Below are positions 16,619-24,743 of a stretch of 64,000 nucleotides of DNA, in pieces. This stretch comes from Streptomyces sp. CB02959 (GTDB lineage: Bacteria > Actinomycetota > Actinomycetes > Streptomycetales > Streptomycetaceae). The position numbers were made by a program, and so were the translations under genes. The notes beneath the pieces were generated by a model. That model was not told the DNA's origin. It did not search any database and saw nothing but the letters and a program-made list of their open reading frames with translations. The stretch covers positions 62,001 through 126,000 of the forward strand of contig NZ_NNBP01000028.1 in the NCBI RefSeq assembly GCF_002803155.1, given 5' to 3'. Position 1 is the first letter of the stretch; each line of letters begins with the position of its first letter.

Positions 16619-18094
16619 CTAGCCGCCCGAAGGGCCCGGACCGACCGGATCGACCGCTTCGACCGACCCGACCGACCCGACCGACCCGACCGGATCGATA
16701 GGAGCGAACACCCCCAACCGCTCCTCGATCCGCTGCGCCGCGTCCAGACACAGGTCCTCGCGGTACATCCCCGCCATGATCTGCACACCCTGCGGCAGCC
16801 CGTCCGCGACCCCGGTGGGCACGGCCACGGCCGGCACGCCCACATAGGTCGACGCGGTCAGCAGCCGCATCGGCGCCATCAACGCGTCGTGCTCCTCCAC
16901 GGTCCTCGGCACCACGGGCTCCGGCACCGGCTGCGTGGACACCGGCCCGAGCAGCAGCGGACAGCGCTCGAAGAGGGCCGCCCACGCCCGCTGGACGCCG
17001 AGCCGCACCCCGGCCTGGCTGACGTACCCCTCCAGGCCGACGGCCGGGTGGCGTTGCGTGAACAGCTCGATGAAACGGGCGCTGTCGTCGGTGAGCAGCC
17101 CCCTGAGCTTGGGCCAGGCCAGCGCGAACTCGGTTCGCAGGAGCGCGCCGTAGCCGTCCAGGGCGTCCTGGAGCCGCGGCACCTCCACCTCCTCGATGGG
17201 GTGCCCGGCGTCCTGAAGGGCGGCGGCCGCCGCCTCGATCGCCGCGCGCACCTGCGGGTGGACGTCGCCCCGGCCGCCGGGGTCGGTCACCACGCCGACC
17301 CGTACCGGCGCGTCCGGCCGCGGCCCGTACAGCGGCACCGGAACCGCCCGCGGGTCCTGCGGATCGGCCCCCGCCAGCGCCTCGTAGGCCGCGCGCAGGT
17401 CCGCCACCGTACGGGCCAACGGCCCGTCCACCGGGAAGAGTTGGTGCCCGAGGACCGGGTCCTGGTCGCCCATCCGGTGGTCGGCCGGGAACCGCCCGTA
17501 GCTCGGCTTCAGCGCCGCGACGCCGTTGAAGGCCGCCGGGTTGCGCACCGACCCGCCGGAGTCGTTGCCCAGGCCCAGCGGCGCCATACCGGTCGCCACC
17601 GCGACCGCGTCGCCGCCGCTGGTGCCGCCGGGGGTGCGCCCCGGGTCCCACGGGTTGACGGTGTCCCCGAACAGCTGGCTGACCGTGTGCACCCCGGCGA
17701 TCGCCAGGTCCGGCATGTTGGTGCGGCCGATCGGGATCGCCCCGGCCGCCCGCAGCCGCCGCACCGGGGGCGCGTCCGCCTCCGCCACCCGGTCCCGGAA
17801 GTACGGCACACCGTGGGTGGTCGCCGACCCGGCGACGTGGATGTTCTCCTTCACCGTGAACGGCACCCCGGCCAACGGGCCCAGCCGCTCCCCGGCGGCC
17901 CGCCGCCGGTCGACCTCCTGCGCCGCCTGCCGCGCACTGTCCCCCATCAGCCTGGTCACCGCGTTCACCTGCGGATTCACCACGGCGATCCGCTCCAGCT
18001 GCGCCGCCACGACCTCCGCCGCCGACACCTCACCGGCCGCCACCAGCGCCGCCAGCTCCACGGCCCCCAGCGCCCACACCTCACCGGCCCCCAT
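16619..18094 (-). CDS. Amidase (amidase-signature family)
   Basis: 491-residue amidase-signature hydrolase. The Ser-cisSer-Lys triad is visible as K82 in PFTVKENIHVAGS, S159 in GGTSGGDAVAVA and S182 in GNDSGGSVRNPA. It hydrolyses amides in the cytosol; the substrate is unknown, since AS enzymes range from GatA-like to indoleacetamide hydrolases, and no gatB or gatC is adjacent. The C-terminus ends in a low-complexity GSVGSVGSV stretch encoded by a 9-bp tandem repeat (about 16660-16690), which is unlikely to be catalytic. It is divergent from a TetR gene with an inverted repeat between them, suggesting control by that regulator. Confidence 0.88.
   Translation of the reverse strand: MGAGEVWALGAVELAALVAAGEVSAAEVVAAQLERIAVVNPQVNAVTRLMGDSARQAAQEVDRRRAAGERLGPLAGVPFTVKENIHVAGSATTHGVPYFRDRVAEADAPPVRRLRAAGAIPIGRTNMPDLAIAGVHTVSQLFGDTVNPWDPGRTPGGTSGGDAVAVATGMAPLGLGNDSGGSVRNPAAFNGVAALKPSYGRFPADHRMGDQDPVLGHQLFPVDGPLARTVADLRAAYEALAGADPQDPRAVPVPLYGPRPDAPVRVGVVTDPGGRGDVHPQVRAAIEAAAAALQDAGHPIEEVEVPRLQDALDGYGALLRTEFALAWPKLRGLLTDDSARFIELFTQRHPAVGLEGYVSQAGVRLGVQRAWAALFERCPLLLGPVSTQPVPEPVVPRTVEEHDALMAPMRLLTASTYVGVPAVAVPTGVADGLPQGVQIMAGMYREDLCLDAAQRIEERLGVFAPIDPVGSVGSVGSVEAVDPVGPGPSGG
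16660..16690. repeat. 9-bp tandem repeat in amidase 3' end
   Basis: Three consecutive copies of CGACCGACC at 16660-16686 with a degenerate fourth copy, lying inside the last codons of the amidase gene and encoding the Gly-Ser-Val repeat of its tail. Copy number could vary between strains without a frameshift, because the unit is nine bases. Confidence 0.6.
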
Positions 18095-18160
18095 CTGGCT
18101 CTCCCTTCACCCGGACCATCCCGACCGCCCCGATCGCCCTCGACCGTCCCGACCGTCCTG

Positions 18161-18200
18161 ATCACATCAATCACGTCGATCGATCACGTCGATCGATCAC
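18161..18200. repeat. 13-bp tandem repeat upstream of the amidase gene
   Basis: Two perfect copies of ATCACGTCGATCG (18170-18182, 18183-18195), a partial third, and a degenerate ATCACATCA in front. The array lies between the amidase start and the TetR-type inverted repeat, within the divergent promoter region. Confidence 0.6.
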
Positions 18201-18211
18201 TCCGACAGGCA

Positions 18212-18229
18212 AGATACACACCCGTATCT
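18212..18229. promoter_or_regulatory. Candidate TetR operator
   Basis: Inverted repeat AGATAC-ACACCC-GTATCT with perfect 6-bp arms, 49 bp before the tetR start and between the divergent amidase and tetR genes. Position and symmetry fit an autoregulatory site; the arms are short, so chance is possible. Confidence 0.5.
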
Positions 18230-18277
18230 GAATACAGAACTGAATATTCCCACCGGGTGGCGCCGTAGGATGCCGCC

Positions 18278-18955
18278 GTGACACCCGAACTCGAACGCAA
18301 GCGCCTGACCCGCGAAGAGAGCCGGCAGCAGACCCGCAGCCGCCTCCTGGCCGCCGCCGCCGAACTGTTCACCGAACGCGGCGTCAACGGCACCTCCGTC
18401 GAGCAGATCGCCGAACGCGCCGGCTACAGCCGCGGCGCCTTCTACGGGAACTTCGAGGGCAAGAACGCCCTGGTCGCCGAGTTGCTCCAGCGCCGCACCG
18501 ACCGCGAACTGGAGGAGGTCCGCACCCTCACCCAGGACGCCGACTCCGGCGCCGACGCCCTCGACCGGCTCCGCACCTGGAACCGCGCCCGCGCCCCGCA
18601 CCTGCCCGAATGGCTCGCCCTGCGCATGGAACTCGTCCTGCACGCCCTGCGGAACGAGGAACTGCGCCCACTGCTCGGCGCACGCGAACGCCTCGTCCGG
18701 GATGCCCACACCACCGGCCTGGAGCAGGCGCTCGCCGCCCACGGCGTCACCCCGCCCGCGGACCCCGCGCTCCTCGGCCTGATCGTCCACGCCCTGGAGG
18801 ACGGGCTACTGATCCAGCGCCTGCTGACCCCGGACGGCATCCCGGACGACGTGGCCGTCGACGCCTACGCCCTGCTCCTGCGCTCCTGGACCGCCCTCGC
18901 CCAGCACCCGCCCGGCGCGGACAGCACCCAAACCCGACCGCCCCGGCCCTCCTGA
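18278..18955 (+). CDS. TetR-family transcriptional regulator
   Basis: 225 residues. The N-terminal TetR DNA-binding domain (about 10-70) is clear: TRSRLLAAAAELFTERGVNGTSVEQIAERAGYSRGAFYGNFEGKNALVAELL. The C-terminal helical ligand-binding domain is typical of the family, and its ligand is unknown. The GTG start was chosen because no earlier start fits the domain. It is divergent from the amidase, with the candidate operator at 18212-18229, so the likely target is the amidase/M24 peptidase pair as well as itself. Confidence 0.88.
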   Translation: MTPELERKRLTREESRQQTRSRLLAAAAELFTERGVNGTSVEQIAERAGYSRGAFYGNFEGKNALVAELLQRRTDRELEEVRTLTQDADSGADALDRLRTWNRARAPHLPEWLALRMELVLHALRNEELRPLLGARERLVRDAHTTGLEQALAAHGVTPPADPALLGLIVHALEDGLLIQRLLTPDGIPDDVAVDAYALLLRSWTALAQHPPGADSTQTRPPRPS

Positions 18956-19139
18956 AACGCGCCGCACCTCGCCCCGCCGGGACCGATCTCCGCATTCACC
19001 GAAAAATTCCTGCGGGTCAGCGAAAACCACATACCGCGGTTCCCACTGACCCACAGGAATTCCCAAGCCTTTTCACATCACCCGCGCCCCGCCACACCAG
19101 GCACGGATGCGCCCGACGCACACCGCCCAGGAACCGTGA

Positions 19140-19848
19140 TCAGTTCCGACGGCGACGCCGTTGGCCATATGGACCATGACTATCGTGGGCGCGCCATTCC
19201 TCGTCGCAGATGTCCCGGTCCCCGCTCTCCTGCTTCCCTCCGGGCGCGGCGATCTTCTCGCCTCGTTCCACTTTCTCCAGCATGGAGTCAAGCGGATCGG
19301 GCTGCTCATCCCCGCCGCGTCGGGGCTCACTCCCGGGGAGCGGCCCGGGAGCCGGCGGCTTGAGCGCAATCCGCTTCACTTTTGAACGCTCCGGTGCGCA
19401 ACTACGCGGCCCCACCGGCTCACGGCCCTTCGCCGGCCGGCTCGACCGTCTTTGCCGCCCTGCCTCGGAATCAGAATTCCCACCCGCGGCGCTCTTCGAA
19501 TGCGGCGATGACGAATCACTCACGCACTGGCCCCCACCTCGTCGAGTCAACTCAACGCACAGCAGAATTCTACCGGAAATAGCCCCAAAACAGCAGTCCC
19601 CAAACGGAGTTGACGCCCCCTCCCCTCTCGCAAACCACACCAGGAAGGCGAGGACGAACACCCCTTCAACGATCAAGGACAGGAGCCCGTACGGCGGCTC
19701 CCGGCCGGGCTCGCAGTAGCCGTCGGGCAGCCCCACCGTGCGCGACAGCCCAAAGCCGGTGATCATGCCCACTCACGAGGCTCCCGATCAGCCACACGAC
19801 CGCGGGGCGCCACCTGGCGACCAGGCCGGCCGCCACGGCCGGCATCAC
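19140..19848 (-). pseudogene. Possible frameshifted membrane-protein remnant
   Basis: Two minus-strand frames abut near 19770 and read as one protein if a frame change is allowed. The upstream frame gives MMPAVAAGLVARWRPAVVWL (hydrophobic); the downstream frame continues as MITGFGLSRTVGLPDGYC and a second membrane segment GLLSLIVEGVFVLAFLVWFA. After that the sequence becomes a Ser/Arg/Pro-rich tail with no recognisable domain, perhaps a second frame error. No ribosome site is evident. It could instead be an intact short membrane protein starting at 19772. Flanking stretches 18956-19139 and 19849-20020 contain nothing I can support. Confidence 0.35.
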
Positions 19849-20020
19849 GGCTCTGCCCGCAGCGAAGAGAACACCGACGTAGACCTACCTTCCCCTCAGG
19901 GTGGCCGGGGACCAGCAGAGCACCGGCACCCCATCCACGCACGCAAACGGCCCCGGACGAAAAGCCCGAGGCCGAGCAAGACGCCTACCCGGGGAAACCC
20001 CAAGTCAGCGGCTTGGCGCA

Positions 20021-20065
20021 CAGAGCCCCCTGTCGGATTCGAACCGACGACCTTCGCTTTACAAG
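20021..20065. other. attL-type site of the integrated element (tRNA-Thr 3' half copy)
   Basis: A 45-bp block identical to 33159-33203. It carries the tRNA-Thr sequence from the anticodon loop through the T-arm and acceptor 3' strand, plus three bases beyond, but the 5' half of the tRNA is missing here. It therefore marks the far junction of an element inserted in the tRNA gene. Confidence 0.92.
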
Positions 20066-20149
20066 TTCGATCCAGGCCTGCTCCGGCTGCTGCCGTCGAC
20101 TGGTGCGACGGCCGGACAGAGCCGCTGGTGTACGCCTCTGTCCGGCGTC

Positions 20150-20178
20150 GTTGATGTCAGCCGTGGATGTCAGAAGCC
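20150..20178 (+). repeat. Terminal direct repeat (left copy), candidate Int/Xis arm site
   Basis: A 29-bp sequence starting GTTGATGTCA, with GATGTCA occurring twice inside. It matches 33089-33117 with three mismatches and the same orientation. It lies about 85 bp inside the left att copy; the right copy lies about 40 bp inside the right one. Confidence 0.7.
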
Positions 20179-20341
20179 TTCTGATCCGTAGCTCTACAGA
20201 GATCAGCCAACGAGGCGCATAGAAGCCGCCGCTCGGTCCCTCAGGGGCGTTGTCGCTCGCGGGCGGTGCTTTGGTTGCTGTACTTCGCCGCTGCACGACA
20301 ACGGCTCCGGAGGCCCGATCGCCAAGCTTCCGCGGATCGTC

Positions 20342-21823
20342 TCACGGTTCTACGGGGAGCTGCTGGATGTGGTGGGCGCGGTGATAGGCGAGATATTCGC
20401 GGCCGATCTGGTGGGTGGCGACCTCCCGGAGTCGTTCTCGATGGGGTGCGCCAGCGCGACTAGTGATGGTCAAGTCGTCGGCAATGGTCAGCATGCCGAG
20501 ATCAAAGAGCACGTGGTGGTTGGGACACAGGCACAAGACGTTGGCAGCGACGTCAGGGCCGGCGTGGGGGCGACCAAGGGGCTTGACATGGGCGGCTTCG
20601 GCGTAGGCCCCGGTCGGGGTGGTCAGGCGCGTGTCGCAGACTTGGCAGGTGTAGTCATGGGCACGCTTGACGAAGTCTGCGACCGCGGTGCTGCGTACGA
20701 CGCGCTGCGTGGTAACCGTGGCACGTCCAGGGGTCTGCTGTCCCTTCGGTCGACGCGGGGCGGGGAGGGCCTGCTGCTCAATCGCTGCTGATTGTGGAAG
20801 CTGGGTGAGCCGGTAGCGCCACACCAGATAGCCGGAGCGGCCACGCTCGGACCAGTGGTCCTCTACGCGGAACAGTCCGTCGTAACGCAGTCCGGTCCCT
20901 GGCGAGTACTGCCGCTCACCGCCGGATCCGCGCACCACGCGGACCGGTGCGCCAGTGGTCAGGCTGGTGACCAAGGCGGCGTTGCCTCGGGTGAGTTCCT
21001 GGTCGCGTATCTGTCTGCCAGTTTCGGGGTCGCGGCCGCCTTGACCGGTGTAGACGATCACATCACCGTAGTCTTCATCGTCCTCGTAACCGCCCGAGAC
21101 CACGATGGATTCGGCGCCTTGCTCCGCGGTGCCACAGATACCCGCCTGTAGCGGGCGATGAATGCGCGCGGCTGCCAACGCTCGACGGTCTATATAGACC
21201 TGGCCTACCGCGATGCCGGGCACAGCTCCGAATCCGTCAAATAGCTCCTCGGCCAGCTGGCAGTCCTGCAACAGCCTGGAGGGATCTTCGCCATCGAAGA
21301 AGCGGTGCAAGAGTGCGTCAACCACTCGCTGGCGCGCAGCCGGGTTCGTAGCCATGAGGGTGTACACCTCGTCACGCAGGCCACCGCGTGGGTTCTGCGC
21401 ATTGAGCCATGGCCGTAGCCCTGAGCCACGCGCCTGTGGCAACTCGCCGGCCACACCGTCAAGCTCCCACAGTCGGGTTCGCCCCAGGGCCACGAACGGA
21501 TACTCCGGCGAGGGGTCCGAACCCGGGCGCCCGTACTTGCTCAGAAGGCGGCGCAGCTCGGTGCGCGCATTGGTCCATGGCACCAACCGTGGTTGTCCGG
21601 CCGCGGCACGCCCCAGCCCCCACAACAGCGTGACCGGCTGATGCCGCGCCGGCAGCCCCGTGGATTGATCCACCCGCAGCGTCTCGACCGCCGCACAGAG
21701 CTCCTCAACGCTTTCTTGCCGCAGCACAATGCCCCCGTCTGACCGTGATCGAACAACGTCGCACTCGACTGTAGAGGGCGTCAGGGATACGACGAACCAT
21801 CGAGCGCCCGGCCTATATGTCAC
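20342..21823 (-). CDS. Modification-dependent (type IV) restriction endonuclease, SBD-like + SRA + HNH
   Basis: 493-residue protein resembling ScoMcrA of S. coelicolor. An N-terminal region holds the YPFVALGRTRLWEL stretch at about 108-121, like the sulfur-binding domain of phosphorothioate-dependent nucleases. An SRA domain at about 207-338 (VSGGYEDDEDYGDVIVYTGQGG, LRYDGLFRVEDHW) should flip out methylated cytosine. The HNH nuclease is at about 393-441 (CQVC...AEAAHVKPLG...NVLCLCPNHHVLFDLG) with zinc cysteines and catalytic His present. It would cut incoming DNA carrying phosphorothioate or 5-methylcytosine marks. GTG at 21823 has GGAG 9 bases upstream; ATG at 21874 is an alternative. It is element cargo with no cognate methylase, as expected for type IV enzymes. 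Confidence 0.85.
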   Translation of the reverse strand: MTYRPGARWFVVSLTPSTVECDVVRSRSDGGIVLRQESVEELCAAVETLRVDQSTGLPARHQPVTLLWGLGRAAAGQPRLVPWTNARTELRRLLSKYGRPGSDPSPEYPFVALGRTRLWELDGVAGELPQARGSGLRPWLNAQNPRGGLRDEVYTLMATNPAARQRVVDALLHRFFDGEDPSRLLQDCQLAEELFDGFGAVPGIAVGQVYIDRRALAAARIHRPLQAGICGTAEQGAESIVVSGGYEDDEDYGDVIVYTGQGGRDPETGRQIRDQELTRGNAALVTSLTTGAPVRVVRGSGGERQYSPGTGLRYDGLFRVEDHWSERGRSGYLVWRYRLTQLPQSAAIEQQALPAPRRPKGQQTPGRATVTTQRVVRSTAVADFVKRAHDYTCQVCDTRLTTPTGAYAEAAHVKPLGRPHAGPDVAANVLCLCPNHHVLFDLGMLTIADDLTITSRAGAPHRERLREVATHQIGREYLAYHRAHHIQQLPVEP

Positions 21824-22187
21824 GACGGGCGACTCCGTGCTCAAGCCCGGGCTTCTGCCTTGTGAGCACCGCATTAGGAGAGAGACTGGGTGATCACGCG
21901 CCTGAACTGCGACATCGGCGGCCGAGGAAGCGGGCGGCCACTCCACCGAAGGGCACCGGTGTTGACCGTGGCTGACCCCTGGATCTGGCACGATTGTGGC
22001 ACGAACCTCAGCCGACGACAGTCAGCTACGACGGCGGGTGCGCCGGCCGACTAGGCGCGCGTATGCCTCGCCGCACCACAACCGGCATCAGCCACGCCGC
22101 CGCTCTTGTCGGGAGTAGGCGTGCACCGGCAGCAGTGAACGTGCGCACCTCGCGGCTAGACGCGCATGGCTGGCTGACTGATCCTCG
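21824..22187. other. Gap between the type IV nuclease and ariB-like genes
   Basis: 364 bp without a supportable gene. It should contain the promoter of the nuclease gene and the end of the ATPase/TOPRIM transcript. The only structure I see is a direct repeat of TGGCACGA at 21986-21993 and 21997-22004, 11 bp apart, about 165 bp before the nuclease start. Confidence 0.5.
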
Positions 22188-23048
22188 TTACTTGCGGCCA
22201 CTGAGTGCTTCGATGTGGGCCTTCAGTTCCTGTCCCCATGAACTTGTTCGAAGGTGGTCTGACCCACCCAAGCGAAGAGAGCCTTCCAGGATATCCGGTT
22301 CTACGCTCTGAGCTCTTTTTGTCCCACAGTAGCCGCACAGAGAGGCACTCAGAAAGGCCAGGAAATCTCGACCGCGGAAGTAGGGGGTAGTACCGCGCGG
22401 ACACGATGGTGACTTTTTGAGCGGCGTTTCGCCTGTCGCGTACTGAACCAGCACCTTCTGTCCGGGGGCATTGTCTGAGGTCTCATTTAGGGCCGCGCAA
22501 TACCCTTGGACCTTGAACTCCAAGTTCTTCTTGTCGACTTTTGATCGCAGATCGACGGCGTCGAACGCGAGACCCCAGGAGTTCTCAACGTTTGCTCGAC
22601 GGAGAAGCGTTACAGGTTCTACGAGATGGTGGAGTTTCTCAAGGATATGAGCGACACCCCCCTTAGCCTCTATTTTGCCCGCGCTGCCGAATTCGGCGAT
22701 TAGCGCGGCAGCGGCGCCCGAAATGGTAAGCATTGCCTCCAGGTCGGCGTTTCCGTAAGCGTGTATTGGAATTTGCCGGGCTTCATACTCTGCTACTGTG
22801 TCGTCGAAGTCTCGATCGACGACACACGTGAAGAAGTCTTGTTTCCATTCATGCAGAGCCCGAGATTCCTCCAAGGCCGAGTTGCGTGTGCCAGCGGAGA
22901 AGTAGTTAACGCTTTCTCCAAAAGCTCGACCGAGGATTCTTTCGTCTGATGGACCTTCCACGATGATAACTGGCCGCTTGTCCACCTGCCGGTGCAAGCG
23001 AATCCGATCAGCAAGCCTGTCGTAGTCTCTTAGGGATCCACCTTTCAC
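22188..23048 (-). CDS. DUF4435/TOPRIM-like nuclease, PARIS AriB-like
   Basis: 286 residues. The N-terminal half has TOPRIM-type acidic motifs: VIIVEGPSDERILGR with Glu31, FTCVVDRDFDD with Asp78 and Asp80, then NADLEAML (about 100-107), the pattern of DUF4435. In PARIS, AriB of this family is a TOPRIM nuclease toxin held by the ATPase AriA until a phage anti-restriction protein is sensed; it then cleaves host tRNA. The start is GTG, overlapping the upstream ATPase stop by 4 bases (GTGA) with GGAGG 7 bases before it, so the pair is translationally coupled. Base composition is clearly more A+T-rich than the element backbone. Gene-pair identity is inferred from architecture, not from alignment. 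Confidence 0.75.
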   Translation of the reverse strand: MKGGSLRDYDRLADRIRLHRQVDKRPVIIVEGPSDERILGRAFGESVNYFSAGTRNSALEESRALHEWKQDFFTCVVDRDFDDTVAEYEARQIPIHAYGNADLEAMLTISGAAAALIAEFGSAGKIEAKGGVAHILEKLHHLVEPVTLLRRANVENSWGLAFDAVDLRSKVDKKNLEFKVQGYCAALNETSDNAPGQKVLVQYATGETPLKKSPSCPRGTTPYFRGRDFLAFLSASLCGYCGTKRAQSVEPDILEGSLRLGGSDHLRTSSWGQELKAHIEALSGRK

Positions 23049-24412
23049 GCGACGACCTCCGAGTCGAGTCCGTCAAATTGATCGTCCTCGTCACTGTCAC
23101 CTGGAGGTGGAGTTGTCTCGGGAACCTCAATTTCCCTCACAATGTCCCACCTTCCCTTAATGATCGAGCTTGAGTGAGTCGCCAGGACAATTTGCAGGTC
23201 CGAGACTCGCGCCACTTCCTCGATGTCTTCTAGAAAGGCGTGCTTCCATGCCGCATGCATGGAGATTTCAGGCTCATCGATAAGCACGAGTGTTCCGTGA
23301 CGAGCGGAAAAGAGAAGGAGCGCAAACACGGCGAACAGGTGCTGCTCGCCTGAAGACAGCGACCTCATAAGCAGGGGCTTTCCGTTGTGTTTGGATTTAA
23401 AACGGATGTGCCCGCGCGCAGTCAAGTCTAGCGTTTTACCGGTGAACTTTGAATCAACAATGGAGCGCAGCAGCTTCAGCTTTTCGTGGATTGGTAGAAG
23501 TGGTTGAAGTTTACGCTCCCAGTCATCAAGGAAAACGTTGAGAATCCTTCTTGTGGTCGGATTTGTCTTTTGTGCAGGGAAGGCCACATCTACTGGGATT
23601 ACACTAATTCCGCTCGCATGCAGTTCTGCATGTTGGTCGGCAATGCGCTGGTAGCGCTCCTTGAGTTCTCGTTCTTTTACGCTGGTGTGTGCGGCTTGAA
23701 GCATCCTTGCAGCGAAGCTCTGGTCAGCATCCAGCGATTCATTGAGCGATTTCCGCCGAGCCTCCGAAATCTGGGCGGCGACCTGGGCGCTATACTGTTG
23801 TACCCGGTTTTGAAGATGCCGAGAGGTACTACGGGTGTAACTGCCGGGCCCAGAGCCAGTGCTGTCCAGGCGTTTGGTATCAATGAATACCGCACTCGCA
23901 TCATCGTAATACGAAGCCAGCCATGAACCTCGGACCGCCTTAATCCCAGCTAGTCGATCCGGTGTGTTGTAACGACGTTTTGCCATGTCCGTTGGAATGA
24001 TTCGCTCAGTGCGCGTGTCGTACCATTCCCCGTTGGGGAGTTGTACAACCCATGAAGGAATATCAGGAGTGTCTTCATCCTCTGGCGAGTACTCTAGAGT
24101 CAGAGTTTTCCAGTTGCGGGCAGGTGGTGTCCTGCCGAAAAACTTGAAGACTTCGCCTGGGTGATCTTCTTCCTGTCGAACTACGCGGAGAATTCTTTTA
24201 TCCTGAAAGGTAATTTTTACTTCTTGGAAATCGACTGAAGCTAGTTCTGCAAGGTTCAAGACGGAAATGGCATGCAGTAGTTTCAGGAGATGAGTTTTTC
24301 CACTTCCGTTGGGGCCAGAAATGATAGTAATGGGTGAGTCAGTTGAGAAGTCGAGGCAGTGATTCATGTAGCCGAACAAGCCTTTGACGTCCACCTGGTG
24401 AATCTTGTGCAT
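23045..24412 (-). CDS. ABC-type AAA ATPase, PARIS AriA-like
   Basis: 455-residue SMC/ABC-like ATPase of the AAA_15/21 type. Walker A GPNGSGKT at 33-40, ABC signature SLSSGEQ at 351-357, Walker B TLVLIDEPE at 374-382 and the H-loop ATHSS at 411-415 are all intact. The middle part (about 200-260) is strongly helical and could form a coiled coil, and the C-terminus is acidic. The architecture and the coupled DUF4435 partner downstream match AriA of the PARIS anti-phage system, where it forms a sensor scaffold that holds the toxin. GAGGGG lies about 6 bases before the ATG. It could alternatively be an OLD-like or retron-associated ATPase, but those partners differ. Composition is markedly A+T-rich for this genome. 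Confidence 0.78.
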   Translation of the reverse strand: MHKIHQVDVKGLFGYMNHCLDFSTDSPITIISGPNGSGKTHLLKLLHAISVLNLAELASVDFQEVKITFQDKRILRVVRQEEDHPGEVFKFFGRTPPARNWKTLTLEYSPEDEDTPDIPSWVVQLPNGEWYDTRTERIIPTDMAKRRYNTPDRLAGIKAVRGSWLASYYDDASAVFIDTKRLDSTGSGPGSYTRSTSRHLQNRVQQYSAQVAAQISEARRKSLNESLDADQSFAARMLQAAHTSVKERELKERYQRIADQHAELHASGISVIPVDVAFPAQKTNPTTRRILNVFLDDWERKLQPLLPIHEKLKLLRSIVDSKFTGKTLDLTARGHIRFKSKHNGKPLLMRSLSSGEQHLFAVFALLLFSARHGTLVLIDEPEISMHAAWKHAFLEDIEEVARVSDLQIVLATHSSSIIKGRWDIVREIEVPETTPPPGDSDEDDQFDGLDSEVVA

Positions 24413-24671
24413 CTGTGCCCCCTCGCGATCTTCGGGTTGGCTTGTGCTGACTCTACTGATGGGCCCTCAAGTTGGCATGGAGATCGCGGGTGTTGGTCGT
24501 CGGCATAGGGCGTCGCTTCGGATGGCGGCGCCACGCTGCGTGAACCCGGCCGGAGAGGTGGCTTCAGACCTGGAGCCGGCCGACGGATTCTTCGCTGACG
24601 TCAGGCGGCTGCATGCTGTGAGCGCGGCACGGGCGCCGGCCGGGCTGGAGCGGGGCGGAGACAGGAGCGCA

Positions 24672-24692
24672 GGCCCGGCCGGGGGCCGGGCC
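24672..24692 (-). terminator. GC hairpin in the 24413-24743 gap
   Basis: Perfect 9-bp arms (24672-24680, 24684-24692) with a GGG loop, about 50 bp past the stop of the hypothetical gene at 24744, on the minus strand. It would separate that transcript from the ATPase/TOPRIM pair. The rest of the 331-bp gap holds no gene; it should carry the promoter of the pair. Confidence 0.6.
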
Positions 24693-24743
24693 GCGCGCGG
24701 CGAGCGGAGCGAGCCGCCTTGAACCCGTAGAGAAGATTGTTAC

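Noticed and set aside
20021..20097. A second tRNA-Thr gene at the left boundary
   Set aside because: Only the 3' half from the anticodon loop onward is present; the sequence diverges after 20065 and cannot form the D-arm or the 5' acceptor strand. It is the duplicated att core.
21994..22311. A 105-residue plus-strand open frame between the type IV nuclease and the ariB-like gene
   Set aside because: No ribosome site, it runs into the 3' end of the ariB-like gene on the other strand, and the product has no domain-like composition.
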